Assembly: GCF_036250675.1 (NCBI RefSeq)
Contig: NZ_CP109592.1
Span: 3,968,001-4,032,000 of the forward strand
Length of the DNA: 64,000 bases
Direction: 5' to 3'
Origin: Streptomyces sp. NBC_01689
GTDB lineage: Bacteria > Actinomycetota > Actinomycetes > Streptomycetales > Streptomycetaceae
Shown here: positions 23,270 to 32,692 of the stretch, piece by piece
Numbering within the stretch: position 1 is the stretch's first letter
Layout: each line of letters begins with the position of its first letter
Notes under the pieces: model-generated
Databases searched by the model: none
Told to the model about the DNA's origin: nothing
Seen by the model: the letters and a program-made list of their open reading frames with translations, nothing else
Program-made: the position numbers and the translations under genes

Positions 23270-25399
23270 ATGACGACCGAGCCTCTTTCCTTCCCGCGCC
23301 GGTACGCCCGGACGCAGCGGTTCACCCTGGGCGCACCCCGCGCGTTCACCGTCTCCCCGGACGGTTCCCGGGTCGTGTTCCTGAGGTCCCCGTCCGGTAC
23401 GGACCGGGCGAACCGGCTGTGGGTCCTCGACGTCGCGGACGGCCGGGAACGTGTCGTGGCCGACCCCGCGGCCCTGCTCGGAGGCGCCGGCGAGCACCTC
23501 TCGGCCGCGGAGCGGGCACGCCGTGAACGCAGCCGTGAGGGCGGCGCGGGAGTGGTCGGCTACGCCACCGACGACGCGGTCGAGCTCGCCTCTTTCGCCT
23601 TGTCAGGGCGGCTTTTCACGGCGGAGCTGAGGGCCGGCACGGCCCGTGAACTCCGGGTCCCCGGAGCGGTGATCGACCCGCGCCCGTCGCCCGACGGTCG
23701 GCTGGTCGCGTACGTCTCCCAGGGGGCGCTGCGGGTCGTCGACGCCGAGGGCGGGAACGACCGGGCGCTCGCGAGGCGGGAGCCCGGGTCGGAGCCGGAG
23801 TCGGTCTCCTACGGATTGGCAGAATTCATCGCGGCCGAGGAGATGGACCGCTCCCGCGGCTTCTGGTGGTCGCCGGAGTCGGACCGGCTGCTCGTCGCCC
23901 GGGTCGACGACGCGCCCGTACGCCGTTGGTGGATCTCCGATCCCGCGCAGCCGGAACAGGCTCCGCAGCAGGTCGCCTACCCGTCGGCGGGTACGGACAA
24001 CGCGGACGTACGGCTCTTCGTGATCGCCCTCGACGGGACCCGCACGGAGGTCTCCTGGAACCGCGCCCAGTACCCGTACCTGGCGCGTGTGCACTGGTCA
24101 GCGGCGGGGGCGCCGCTGATCCTGGTGCAGGCCCGGGACCAGCGCAGCCAGCTGTTCCTGGCCGTCGACCCGGACACCGGGAAGACCCGGATGGTGCATG
24201 CCGACGAAGATCGACAATGGCTTGATCTTTTCCATGGGGTGCCCTGCTGGAGCCCCGGCGGACAGCTCGTGCGGATCGCCGACGAGGGCGGGGCGCGGGT
24301 GCTGGCGTTCGGCGAACGCCTCCTGACCGGACCGCAGTTGCACGTGCGCGCGGTGCTCGACGTCTCGGACGACGACGTGCTGGTCACGGCGTCGGCGGGG
24401 GAGGCCGCGGCCTCCCCGGAGACCGGCGAGGTGCATGTCTACCGGGTCAACGAACTGGGGGTCGAGCGCCTCTCCCAGGAGCCCGGGGTGCACTCGGCGG
24501 TGCGTTCCGGACGGGTGACCGTGCTCGTCTCCGCGGTGCCCGGGAAGCCGGGGGCCCGGGTGCAGGTGCTCCGGGAGGGCAAGCGTGCGGCGACCGTCGC
24601 CTCGTACGCCGAACACCCGGGTCTGTCCCCGCGCGTGACGCTCACCGAGGGGGGCGCACGCAAAATCCCATGCGCCCTGCTTATGCCCGCGGACTACGAC
24701 GGTGACGCTCCGCTGCCCGTCCTGATGGACCCCTACGGCGGTCCGCACGGCCCCCGCGTCCTCGCGGCGCACAACGCGCACCTCACCTCGCAGTGGTTCG
24801 CGGACCAGGGCTTCGCGGTGATCGTCGCGGACGGCCGCGGCACCCCCGGCCGCTCCCCCGCCTGGGAGAAGGCGGTCAGGGACGACTTCACCCTCACCCT
24901 CGACGACCAGATCGACGCGCTGCAGGGACTGGCCGAGAGGTATCCGCTGGACCTGTCCCGGGTGGCGATCCGCGGCTGGTCCTTCGGCGGCTGGCTCGCC
25001 GGACTGGCCGTCCTGCGCCGCCCGGACGTCTTCCACGCGGGCATCGCGGGCGCCCCGGTCACGGACTGGCACCTGTACGACACCCACTACACGGAGCGCT
25101 ACCTCGGCGACCCGGCGACAGCGGCGCCCGCGTACGCGAGGAGTTCGCTGATCGCCGAAGGGGGCCTGTCCGCGCCCGCCGAGCCGCACCGGCCGCTGAT
25201 GATCGTGCACGGACTGGCCGACGACAACGTGGTGGTGGCCCACGCGCTGCGGCTGTCCTCGGCGCTGCTGGCCGCGGGCCGCCCGCACGAGGTGCTGCCC
25301 CTCTCGGGCGTGACGCACATGACCCCGCAGGAGCAGGTCGCGGAGAACCTGCTGCTGCTCCAGGTCGACTTCCTGAAGCGCTCGCTCGGGATGCGCTGA
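23270..25399 (+). CDS. S9 family prolyl oligopeptidase/dipeptidyl peptidase IV-like
   Basis: 709 residues, no signal peptide, so cytoplasmic. The N-terminal beta-propeller (about 20-440) includes SPDGSRVVFLRSPSGTDRAN and GLAEFIAAEEMDRSRGFWWS, the DPP4-type double-Glu motif region that binds the substrate N-terminus. The C-terminal alpha/beta-hydrolase domain has the nucleophile S571 in RGWSFGGWLAG, the Asp at 651 or 652 in HGLADDNVVV and H683 in SGVTHMTPQ. DPP4-like activity, removing Xaa-Pro or related dipeptides from imported peptides, would fit the peptide importers encoded just downstream. That link is an inference. The ATG at 23270 was chosen by homology. Confidence 0.92.
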   Translation: MTTEPLSFPRRYARTQRFTLGAPRAFTVSPDGSRVVFLRSPSGTDRANRLWVLDVADGRERVVADPAALLGGAGEHLSAAERARRERSREGGAGVVGYATDDAVELASFALSGRLFTAELRAGTARELRVPGAVIDPRPSPDGRLVAYVSQGALRVVDAEGGNDRALARREPGSEPESVSYGLAEFIAAEEMDRSRGFWWSPESDRLLVARVDDAPVRRWWISDPAQPEQAPQQVAYPSAGTDNADVRLFVIALDGTRTEVSWNRAQYPYLARVHWSAAGAPLILVQARDQRSQLFLAVDPDTGKTRMVHADEDRQWLDLFHGVPCWSPGGQLVRIADEGGARVLAFGERLLTGPQLHVRAVLDVSDDDVLVTASAGEAAASPETGEVHVYRVNELGVERLSQEPGVHSAVRSGRVTVLVSAVPGKPGARVQVLREGKRAATVASYAEHPGLSPRVTLTEGGARKIPCALLMPADYDGDAPLPVLMDPYGGPHGPRVLAAHNAHLTSQWFADQGFAVIVADGRGTPGRSPAWEKAVRDDFTLTLDDQIDALQGLAERYPLDLSRVAIRGWSFGGWLAGLAVLRRPDVFHAGIAGAPVTDWHLYDTHYTERYLGDPATAAPAYARSSLIAEGGLSAPAEPHRPLMIVHGLADDNVVVAHALRLSSALLAAGRPHEVLPLSGVTHMTPQEQVAENLLLLQVDFLKRSLGMR

Positions 25400-25424
25400 C
25401 GGCCGGCGGCCGGGCCGTTCGTGC

Positions 25425-25460
25425 GACCGGCCGGAGCGACATGGCGCGCTCCGGCCGGTC
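25425..25460. terminator. Bidirectional terminator, 14-bp perfect stem
   Basis: GACCGGCCGGAGCG (25425-25438) pairs with CGCTCCGGCCGGTC (25447-25460) across 8 bases, between the convergent S9 peptidase gene and the end of the downstream peptide-importer operon. Confidence 0.82.
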
Positions 25461-25567
25461 TACGGCACCCGCACGGCCGTACGCCGCTCAGAGTGACGCG
25501 TCCGTATATCGGTGTCGCGACGGCCGAGTTGCCTGCGTGTTAACGAAATTGCTGCGCATTTGTCAGC

Positions 25568-26653
25568 TTATGCACGCCCGTTCGGCGGCTCGTCCGGCGT
25601 CCCGGGCGGCGTCTCGTCCAGCGCGCCCTCGGGCGGCACGACCTGCTTCTCCTCGGCGAAATGGCAGGCCGAGGCGTGCGCGGCGGGCCCCTGCGAGTGA
25701 CGGAACTCCGCGGGCACGGCGAGCAACGGCACCTCCAGCGCGCACCGCTCCTGGGCCTTCCAGCAGCGGGTGCGGAAACGGCAGCCGGAGGGGACGTTCG
25801 CCGGGGAGGGCACGTCCCCGGTGAGGATGATCCGCTCCCGGTGCTCGCGGGCCTCCGGGTCGGGCACGGGCACCGCGGAGAGCAGTGCCTGGGTGTAGGG
25901 GTGCGTCGGATGGTCGTAGATCTCGGCGTCCCTGCCCGTCTCCACGATCCGCCCGAGGTACATGACGCCGACCCGGTCGGAGATGTGCCGCACGATGGAG
26001 AGGTCGTGGGCGATGAACACGTAGCTGAGGTCGAACTCGTCCTGGAGCCTCGCCATCAGGTTGATGACCTGGGCCTGCACGGAGACGTCGAGCGCGGAGA
26101 CCGGTTCGTCCGCGACGATGATCTCGGGGCGCAGCGCCAGTCCCCGCGCGATGCCGATGCGCTGCCGCTGACCGCCGGAGAACTGGTGCGGATAGCGGTT
26201 GATGTACTCGGGGTTGAGCCCGACCACGTCCAGCAGGTCCTGGACGCGCTTTCCGCGGTCGCCCTTCGGCGCGACCTCGGGGTGGATCTCGTACGGCTCC
26301 CCGATGATGTCGCCGACGGTCATCCGGGGGTTGAGCGAGGTGTACGGGTCCTGGAACACCATCTGGATGTTGCGGCGGACGGCCTTGAGGGCGCGGCCGG
26401 ACAGCCGGGTGATGTCCTCGCCCTTGTACTTGATCACCCCGGCGGTCGGCCGCTCCAGGTTGACCAGCATCTTCGCGACCGTGGACTTGCCGCAGCCGGA
26501 CTCGCCGACGATGCCGAGGGTCTCGCCGCGGCCGAGATGGAAGTCGACCCCGTCGACGGCCCGGACCGCGCCGATCTGCTTCTTGAACAGGATGCCCCGG
26601 GTGAGCGGGTAGTGCTTGACCAGTCCGCTGATCTCCAGCAGCGCCTCAGGCAC
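25568..26653 (-). CDS. Oligopeptide ABC importer ATPase, OppF type (downstream operon)
   Basis: 361 residues, last gene of the downstream importer operon. Walker [20 protein letters not shown]-loop [20 protein letters not shown], signature [19 protein letters not shown], Walker [20 protein letters not shown] and switch His [14 protein letters not shown]. The C-terminal OppF/DppF domain ends with a Cys cluster ([15 protein letters not shown], later SACHF), which in some peptide-importer ATPases binds a [4Fe-4S] cluster. The final 25 residues are Pro/Glu-rich. GTG at 26653 overlaps the OppD-type stop by 8 bp. Very similar to the ATPase at 31544-32692, consistent with operon duplication. Confidence 0.95.
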   Translation of the reverse strand: MPEALLEISGLVKHYPLTRGILFKKQIGAVRAVDGVDFHLGRGETLGIVGESGCGKSTVAKMLVNLERPTAGVIKYKGEDITRLSGRALKAVRRNIQMVFQDPYTSLNPRMTVGDIIGEPYEIHPEVAPKGDRGKRVQDLLDVVGLNPEYINRYPHQFSGGQRQRIGIARGLALRPEIIVADEPVSALDVSVQAQVINLMARLQDEFDLSYVFIAHDLSIVRHISDRVGVMYLGRIVETGRDAEIYDHPTHPYTQALLSAVPVPDPEAREHRERIILTGDVPSPANVPSGCRFRTRCWKAQERCALEVPLLAVPAEFRHSQGPAAHASACHFAEEKQVVPPEGALDETPPGTPDEPPNGRA

Positions 26654-27665
26654 GGGAGCCTCCCCCGGTGGTCCCGGCGTCGAGCGTCTCCCGCCAGAAG
26701 AAGCAGGCGCTGGCTCGCTCCCCGCCCCCTTGGTCCACCGCGGCGAGCGGAGGCACCTCGCTCCGGCAGATGTCCTGGGCCATCGGGCAGCGCGGGTTGA
26801 AGGCGCAGCCGGGCGGGATGTGCATGAGGTTCGGCGGCAGGCCCTTGATGGCGTAGAGCTCGTGGCCCTTCTGGTCGAGCCGGGGGATCGACTCCAGCAG
26901 GCCCTTCGTGTACGGGTGGGCCGGCGCCTTGTAGATGTCGTGGACCGGCGCCGACTCGACGATCCGGCCCGCGTACATCACCGCGATCCGGTCCGCGACG
27001 TCGGCGACCACGCCGAGATCGTGGGTGATGAGGATGAGCCCCATGTTGAGCTCGCGCTGCAGCTCGGCGAGGAGATCCATGACCTGGGCCTGGACCGTGA
27101 CGTCGAGCGCGGTGGTGGGTTCGTCGGCGATGATCAGCGCGGGTTCCAGGGCCAGCGCCATGGCGATCATGATGCGCTGGCGCATACCGCCGGAGAACTG
27201 GTGCGGATAGTCGCGCACCCGCTGGGCGGCGGCCGGGATGCGTACCCGGTCCATGAGTTCGACCGCCTTGGCCCGGGCGTCCTTGCGGGACATGCCGCGG
27301 TGCACGGTGAACATCTCGCCGAGCTGGTCGCCGACGCTGAGCACCGGGTTCAGCGAGGACAGCGCGTCCTGGAAGATCATCGCCATCTCGGCGCCGCGCA
27401 CCTTGCGCCGCTGCTCCTCCTTGAGCTTCAGCAGGTCCCTGCCCTGGAAGAGGATCTCGCCCCCGGTGATTCTGCCGGGCGGCATGTCGAGGATGCCCAT
27501 GATCGCCTGCGCGGTCACGGACTTGCCCGAGCCGGACTCGCCGAGGACGGCGAGCGTCTGTCCCTCGTCCACTCCGTAGGTGACCCCGTTGACGGCCTTG
27601 GCGACCCCGTCCCTGGTTCTGAACTCCACGTGCAGGTCGCGTACTTCGAGCAGCACGGCGGTCAC
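26646..27665 (-). CDS. Oligopeptide ABC importer ATPase, OppD type (downstream operon)
   Basis: 339 residues. Walker A AVLGESGSGKSVTAQAIMG, Q-loop MIFQDALSSLNPVLSVGDQL, signature QFSGGMRQRIMIAMALAL, Walker B LIIADEPTTALDVTVQAQVM, switch His LITHDLGVVADVADR. The C-terminal peptide-importer domain carries CAFNPRCPMAQDIC and a fourth Cys in SACFFW, again a possible Fe-S site. The GTG at 27665 overlaps the permease stop as GTGA; a second GTG at 27656, with GAGGTG upstream, would remove three residues. Forms a heterodimer with the OppF-type ATPase. Confidence 0.95.
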   Translation of the reverse strand: MTAVLLEVRDLHVEFRTRDGVAKAVNGVTYGVDEGQTLAVLGESGSGKSVTAQAIMGILDMPPGRITGGEILFQGRDLLKLKEEQRRKVRGAEMAMIFQDALSSLNPVLSVGDQLGEMFTVHRGMSRKDARAKAVELMDRVRIPAAAQRVRDYPHQFSGGMRQRIMIAMALALEPALIIADEPTTALDVTVQAQVMDLLAELQRELNMGLILITHDLGVVADVADRIAVMYAGRIVESAPVHDIYKAPAHPYTKGLLESIPRLDQKGHELYAIKGLPPNLMHIPPGCAFNPRCPMAQDICRSEVPPLAAVDQGGGERASACFFWRETLDAGTTGGGSRA

Positions 27666-28645
27666 CTCAGCTTCGGGTCGAGGGCGTCGCGCACCGCGTC
27701 GCCGAGCATGATGAACGCGAGCACGGTGATCGCGAGGGCGCCGGCGGGCCACAGCAGCATGTGGGGGGCCTGGCGGATGTACGCGGACGCCGCGGAGATG
27801 TCGATGCCCCAGGACACCGTCGGGGGCTTCAGGCCCACGCCGAGGTAGGAGAGCGTCGCCTCCAGCGAGATGTACGTGCCGAGCGCGATGGTCGCCACGA
27901 CGATCACCGGGGCGACGGCGTTGGGCGTGATGTGCCGCAGCAGCATCCGGGAGTTGGAGGCGCCGAGGGCGCGGGCCGCCTGGACGTAGTCGTTCTGTTT
28001 GGTCGTGATGACGGAACCGCGCGCGATCCGGGAGATCTGCGGCCACCCGAGCAGCACCATGAACCCGATGACGGGCCAGATCGTGTTGCTGGTCACCACG
28101 GAGAGGAGGACCAGACCGCCGAGGACGACGGGGATGGCGAAGAAGATGTCGGTGATCCGGGACAGGATCGCGTCGCCCAGCCCGCCGAAGTACCCGGCGA
28201 GCCCGCCGAGCACCGAGCCCAGGATCGCGACACCGAGGGTGGCGCAGACGCCGACGCTGATCGAGACGCGGGTCCCGTACACCGTCCGGGTGTAGACGTC
28301 GCAGCCCTGTCCGTCGAATCCGAAGGGATGCCCCGGCTGCGAGCCCTGCTGGGCCTTGGCGAGGTCGCACTTGAGGGGGTTCTGGCTCGCGATGAGCGAC
28401 GGCCAGATGGAGATGACGACCAGGAAGAGGATGACCAGTCCGGCGATGATGAAGACGGGATTGCGCCGCAGGTCCCGCCAGGCGTCGGACCACAGGCTCC
28501 TGGGCTTCTCCTGCGGGCCCGTGCCCAGCGGTCCGCCGGGCGTCTTCTCCAGGGTCTCGGCCTCGCTGGCGGCCAGGTCCATGGCACCGCCCATTCCGGT
28601 CGCGGCGATGGCTCCCTGCTGGTCGAACGGCGGCTGCTCAGGCAT
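27662..28645 (-). CDS. Oligopeptide ABC importer permease, OppC type (downstream operon)
   Basis: 327 residues. A 55-residue polar cytoplasmic N-terminus (SEAETLEKTPGGPLGTGPQE) precedes SLWSDAWRDLRRNPVFIIAG, the N-terminal OppC domain, and five further helices. The external loop holds a conserved pair of cysteines (NPLKCDLAKAQQG and FDGQGCDVYTRTVYG). The EAA loop that contacts the ATPases is ARALGASNSRMLLRHITPN. ATG at 28645 overlaps the OppB-type stop by 8 bp (ATGCCTGA), exactly as in the upstream operon. Confidence 0.95.
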   Translation of the reverse strand: MPEQPPFDQQGAIAATGMGGAMDLAASEAETLEKTPGGPLGTGPQEKPRSLWSDAWRDLRRNPVFIIAGLVILFLVVISIWPSLIASQNPLKCDLAKAQQGSQPGHPFGFDGQGCDVYTRTVYGTRVSISVGVCATLGVAILGSVLGGLAGYFGGLGDAILSRITDIFFAIPVVLGGLVLLSVVTSNTIWPVIGFMVLLGWPQISRIARGSVITTKQNDYVQAARALGASNSRMLLRHITPNAVAPVIVVATIALGTYISLEATLSYLGVGLKPPTVSWGIDISAASAYIRQAPHMLLWPAGALAITVLAFIMLGDAVRDALDPKLR

Positions 28646-29561
28646 AGCGGATCCTCGGGTCGAGTACGGCGTAGAGGAGGTCCACGAGCAGGTTGGCGAC
28701 GAGGAAGACCAGGACGAGGACGGTCACGAAGCCGACCACGGTCTGGGTGTTCTGCCGCACGATCCCCTGGTAGAGCTGGTAGCCGACCCCGTGGATGTTG
28801 AAGATCCGCTCGGTGACGATCGCGCCGCCCATGAGCGCGCCGATGTCCGTGCCGATGAAGGTGACCACGGGGATCAGCGAGTTGCGCAGCAGGTGCCTGG
28901 TGATCACCCGGCGTCTGGGCAGGCCCTTGGCGACGGCCGTACGGACGTAGTCGGACCGCCTGTTCTCCGCGATGGAGGTCCGGGTCAGCCGGGTCACGTA
29001 GGCGAGCGACACGGAAGCCAGTACCAGGCCGGGCACGATCAGCTCGCCGAAGGTCGCCTCCGGTGAGACCGAGGGCTTGATCCAGCCCCACTGGACGCCC
29101 AGCAGCAGCTGGAGCAGCAGACCGGTCACGAAGGTGGGCACCGAGATGACCACGAGGGTCAGCAGCAGGACCCCCGAGTCGACGGGCCGCCCGCGGCGCA
29201 GACCGGTGACGACGCCGAGGGTGATGCCGATGACGACCTCGAGGACGATCGCGACGATCGTCAGCCGGATGGTCACCGGGAAGGCGGCGCCCATCAGATC
29301 GATGACGGACTGCCCGTTGAAGGCGGTGCCGAAGTCGCCGGTGAAGATGTGCTTCATGTACGTCCCGTACTGGGTGAAGATTCCCTTGTCGAGGCCGTAC
29401 TCCCTCTTGAGCTGGGCGGCCGTGGCGGGGTCGCACTGCCGCTCGCCGCACAGACCCGCGATGGGGTCGCCCATCACGTTCACCATCAGGAAGATCAACA
29501 GTGTGGCGCCGATGAAGACCGGGATCATCTGCAGCAGGCGCCGGATCACGTACCGTCCCAC
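28638..29561 (-). CDS. Oligopeptide ABC importer permease, OppB type (downstream operon)
   Basis: 307 residues, six helices. The N-terminus MGRYVIRRLLQMIPVFIGAT is the standard OppB start. The external loop has GLCGERQCDPATAAQLKREY with a Cys pair not present in the upstream operon's copy. The EAA loop reads AVAKGLPRRRVITRHLLRNS, and the C-terminus is LVDLLYAVLDPRIRYA. GTG at 29561 follows CTGGAG. It is separated from the binding-protein gene by 62 bp that hold a very stable hairpin. Confidence 0.95.
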   Translation of the reverse strand: MGRYVIRRLLQMIPVFIGATLLIFLMVNVMGDPIAGLCGERQCDPATAAQLKREYGLDKGIFTQYGTYMKHIFTGDFGTAFNGQSVIDLMGAAFPVTIRLTIVAIVLEVVIGITLGVVTGLRRGRPVDSGVLLLTLVVISVPTFVTGLLLQLLLGVQWGWIKPSVSPEATFGELIVPGLVLASVSLAYVTRLTRTSIAENRRSDYVRTAVAKGLPRRRVITRHLLRNSLIPVVTFIGTDIGALMGGAIVTERIFNIHGVGYQLYQGIVRQNTQTVVGFVTVLVLVFLVANLLVDLLYAVLDPRIRYA

Positions 29562-29582
29562 GGGAGCTCCAGGGATAGGTGC

Positions 29583-29617
29583 GGGCGGGTGCCCCGGGCT
29601 GCCCGGGGCACCCGCCC
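29583..29617 (-). terminator. Intercistronic hairpin after the binding-protein gene (downstream operon)
   Basis: GGGCGGGTGCCCCGGGC (29583-29599) and GCCCGGGGCACCCGCCC (29601-29617) are perfectly complementary around a single base, so the apex must open into a small loop. It lies 6 bases after the binding-protein stop and 21 bases before the OppB-type start. It probably acts as a partial terminator or 3' stabiliser that lets the binding protein be made in excess. Confidence 0.7.
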
Positions 29618-29623
29618 TTCGGC

Positions 29624-31255
29624 TCAGCTGACCTTGATCTCGTTGTACACGGGGACGCTGAACTGGTTGAGCGCCACGTTGGAGACGCGTGCCGAGTAGC
29701 CCGCGCTGCCGTTCTGGTACCAGAGCGGGATCGCGGCCATGTTGTCCCGCACGACGCCTTCGGCCTGCTGGAAGAGCTGGATCGCCTTGGCCCTGTCGGT
29801 CTCGGCGTTCGCCCGGTCCACGAGCTTGTCGAAGTCCTTGTTGGACCACTTGCCGTCGTTGGAGGAGGCGTTGGTGTAGTACAGCGGCTGCAGGAAGTTC
29901 TGGATCAGCGGGTAGTCCATCTGCCAGCCGGCCCGGAAGGGACCGGGCATCTTGTGCTGGCCGATCTTGTTTCGGAAGTCGGCGAAGGTGCCGATCGGGT
30001 TGCCGACGCAGGCCCGGTCGTTGCCGAGCGCGTTGTTGATGGAGTTGCAGACGGCGTCGATCCACTCCTTGTGGGAGCCGGTGTCGGCGTTGTAGGAGAT
30101 CTTGACCTGGCCGCCGGGCAGACCGCCGCCCTCCTGGATCAGCTTCTTGGCCTCGGCCGGGTTGTAGGTGCAGGACGCGCCGCACAGTCCGTCCTGGAAG
30201 CCGCCGTCCTTGCCGAGCACCGGTGAGGTCCAGTCACCGGCCGGGGTGCGGGTCTTCTGGAAGATCGTGTTCGTGATCTGGTCGCGGTTGATCGCCATGG
30301 ACAGGCCCTTGCGGACCTTCTCCGAGCCGCTCTTGTCCCAGTTCTTGTCGTAGAACGGGAAGGCGAGCGTCTGGATGATCCCGGCCGGCGTGTTGATGTA
30401 CCGGTCGCCGAGGTCACTCTTGACGTTCTTGAGCTGGGAGGCCGGGACGTCGTCGACGAGGTCGAGGTTGCCGGCCAGGAGGTCCGTGTAGGCCGTGCTG
30501 TTGTCGGTGTAGACCTTCAGGTCCACCCCGTCGTTCTGCGCCTTGTCGCTGCCGGGGTAGCCGTCCCACTTCCGCAGCGACATCGTCGAGCCCTTGGTGT
30601 ACGAGTCGACCGAGTACGGCCCGTTCCCGACCGGCTTCTTGATCCAGGCCGCGTGGTCGTCGAAGAACGCCTTGGGCAGCGGGGCGTAGGCGACGTATCC
30701 GAGGGTGTCGGGAAACGTCGAGAACTTCTGGTTGAGCTTCACCGTGAAGGTGTCGGTGCCGGTCACCTTCAGCCCGGACAGCTTGTCCGCGCTCTGCGAG
30801 CCGGTGTCGGGGTGGACCTTGTCGTACCCGTCGATGTACCCGAAGAAGTACGCGTTCTTCTGGTTGTTCTTCAGACTCGCGCCGTAGTTCCAGGCGTCCA
30901 CGAAGGACTGGGCGGTGACGGCCTCGCCGTTGCTGAACTTCCAGCCGCTCTTGACCGTGATCTTGAAATTCTGCGAGTCCGTGGTCTCGATCTTCTGCGC
31001 CAGCATGTCCTGCGCCGCGCCGGTCTTGGAGTCGTACCGCTTCAGCCCCCGGAAGATCATGTCGAGGACCTTGCCGCCCTGCACCTCGTTGGTGTTGGCG
31101 GGCTCCAGCGGGTTCTGCGGGTCACCCCAGGAGGAACTCACCACTCCGGAGCCGCTTCCGCCGCCACCCCCACCACCGCCGCTCCCGCAGGCGGTCGCCG
31201 CGAGGGCGATCGCCGCCGCGCCGGCGGCCCATTTGGCGTGCGTGGCTCCACGCAT
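29624..31255 (-). CDS. Peptide-binding lipoprotein of ABC importer (downstream operon; BldKB-like)
   Basis: 543 residues, extracytoplasmic. Signal peptide with lipobox LAATAC (Cys 23), then a Gly-rich linker. The SBP_bac_5 fold is evident: the domain start GVVSSSWGDPQNPLEPANTN; WKFSNGEAVTAQSFVDAWNY; VGNGPYSVDSYTKGSTMSLR; RKGLSMAINRDQITNTIF; and a C-terminal FQQAEGVVRDNMAAIPLWYQ. A short-range cysteine pair (LCGASCTYN) and a second pair around NDRACVGN could form disulfides. First gene of the operon, with GAGGCACTCC before the ATG. It is a paralogue of the protein at 35766-37388. One of the two systems is probably BldK; sequence comparison is needed to say which. Confidence 0.93.
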   Translation of the reverse strand: MRGATHAKWAAGAAAIALAATACGSGGGGGGGGSGSGVVSSSWGDPQNPLEPANTNEVQGGKVLDMIFRGLKRYDSKTGAAQDMLAQKIETTDSQNFKITVKSGWKFSNGEAVTAQSFVDAWNYGASLKNNQKNAYFFGYIDGYDKVHPDTGSQSADKLSGLKVTGTDTFTVKLNQKFSTFPDTLGYVAYAPLPKAFFDDHAAWIKKPVGNGPYSVDSYTKGSTMSLRKWDGYPGSDKAQNDGVDLKVYTDNSTAYTDLLAGNLDLVDDVPASQLKNVKSDLGDRYINTPAGIIQTLAFPFYDKNWDKSGSEKVRKGLSMAINRDQITNTIFQKTRTPAGDWTSPVLGKDGGFQDGLCGASCTYNPAEAKKLIQEGGGLPGGQVKISYNADTGSHKEWIDAVCNSINNALGNDRACVGNPIGTFADFRNKIGQHKMPGPFRAGWQMDYPLIQNFLQPLYYTNASSNDGKWSNKDFDKLVDRANAETDRAKAIQLFQQAEGVVRDNMAAIPLWYQNGSAGYSARVSNVALNQFSVPVYNEIKVS

Positions 31256-31482
31256 GGAGTGCCTCCTCTGTGTGCGCTGTGCCGCCAGCGCCGAGGCGCT
31301 GCTCTCTTACCAGTCAATATCAACCGGTAACCGACATCACGCACATTCAGCCCACCCGTACGTGGGACAACACCCCTGGAGGAGAGCACCGCGTCCGGCG
31401 GCCGGCCCCGCCGGAGGGGCCGGGCGCCGCTTCTTCCGGCGAGGGCCCCTCCGTACGGCGAGGGTCCGTCCGGACGCGGAAA

Positions 31483-31524
31483 AGCCGGTTCCCGGCACCG
31501 CCGCTGCGGTGCCGGGAACCGGCT
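31483..31524 (-). terminator. Intrinsic terminator with U-tract at the end of the upstream importer operon
   Basis: AGCCGGTTCCCGGCACCGC (31483-31501) pairs perfectly with GCGGTGCCGGGAACCGGCT (31506-31524), loop of four. On the minus strand it is followed by TTTTCC. It starts 20 bases after the OppF-type stop (31544) and separates the two importer operons, so the downstream operon needs its own promoter in 31256-31482. Confidence 0.9.
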
Positions 31525-31543
31525 GGACCTGGTGACGCGCGGC

Positions 31544-32692
31544 TCAGGCCGCGTGCACGATGTCCTTCTGCTCGGCGAAGTGACACGCCGACTCGTGGGC
31601 CGCCGGGGTGTCCAGGCCCTTGAAGACCTCGGGCACCGCGAGCAGGGGCACCTCCTCGGCGCACTTGTCCTGCGCCTTCCAGCAGCGGGTACGGAAGCTG
31701 CAGCCGGACGGCGGGTTGGCCGGAGAGGGCACGTCACCGGTCAGGATGATCCGCTCGCGACGCTCACGGGCCTCCGGGTCCGGCACGGGCACGGCCGACA
31801 GCAGCGCCTGCGTGTAGGGGTGCGTCGGGTGCTCGTAGATCTGCTCGTCGGAGCCGATCTCCGCCATCTTGCCGAGGTACATCACGCCGACCCGGTCCGA
31901 GATGTGCCGGACGATCGACAGGTCGTGCGCGATGAAGATGTAGGACAGGTTGAACTCGTCCTGCAGCCGCTCCATCAGGTTGATGACCTGTGCCTGCACC
32001 GACACGTCGAGGGCCGACACCGGCTCGTCGCAGATGATGATCTCGGGGTTGAGCGCGAGACCGCGGGCGATGCCGATGCGCTGCCGCTGACCGCCGGAGA
32101 ACTGGTGCGGGTAGCGGTTGATGTACTCGGGGTTCAGACCGACGACGTCCAGGAGGTCCATCACCTTGCGGCGGCGGTCGCCCTTCGGGGCCACCTCGGG
32201 GTGGATGTCGAAGGGTTCCCCGATGATGTCGCCGACCGTCATACGCGGGTTGAGCGAGGTGTACGGGTCCTGGAAGATCATCTGGATGTTCCGGCGGACC
32301 GCCTTGAGGGCGCGGCCGGACAGCTTGGTGATGTCCTGGCCCTTGTAGAAGACCTCGCCTGCGGTCGCCTGCTCCAGGCTCATCAGGAGCTTGGCCACCG
32401 TCGACTTGCCGCAGCCGGACTCACCCACGATGCCCAGGGTCTCGCCCTGGTACAGGTCGAAGGAGACACCGTCGACGGCCTTCACCGCGCCGATCTGCCG
32501 CTTGACCACGATGCCCTGCGTCAGCGGGAAGTGCTTGACGAGGTTGCGCACCTGCAGGATCGGTTCGCCACGGTCGACCGGCGCGTCCAGGGCGGCGAGC
32601 TCCTCCTCCACGGAGTGCGTGTCGGCGACCTCCACCTCGGAGACGTTCGGCGTCGCGTCCGTCGGCTGGGCGGACTTGGCCGGGTCAGCCAT
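31544..32692 (-). CDS. Oligopeptide ABC importer ATPase, OppF type (upstream, BldK-like operon)
   Basis: 382 residues; the first 45 are a polar extension (DATPNVSEVEVADTHSVEEE) absent from the paralogue. Walker [21 protein letters not shown]-loop [20 protein letters not shown], signature [19 protein letters not shown], Walker [21 protein letters not shown], switch His [14 protein letters not shown]. The C-terminal Cys cluster is [15 protein letters not shown] plus SACHF. ATG at 32692 overlaps the OppD-type stop by 8 bp (ATGGCTGA). If this operon is BldK, it corresponds to the second ATPase. A strong terminator follows. Confidence 0.95.
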   Translation of the reverse strand: MADPAKSAQPTDATPNVSEVEVADTHSVEEELAALDAPVDRGEPILQVRNLVKHFPLTQGIVVKRQIGAVKAVDGVSFDLYQGETLGIVGESGCGKSTVAKLLMSLEQATAGEVFYKGQDITKLSGRALKAVRRNIQMIFQDPYTSLNPRMTVGDIIGEPFDIHPEVAPKGDRRRKVMDLLDVVGLNPEYINRYPHQFSGGQRQRIGIARGLALNPEIIICDEPVSALDVSVQAQVINLMERLQDEFNLSYIFIAHDLSIVRHISDRVGVMYLGKMAEIGSDEQIYEHPTHPYTQALLSAVPVPDPEARERRERIILTGDVPSPANPPSGCSFRTRCWKAQDKCAEEVPLLAVPEVFKGLDTPAAHESACHFAEQKDIVHAA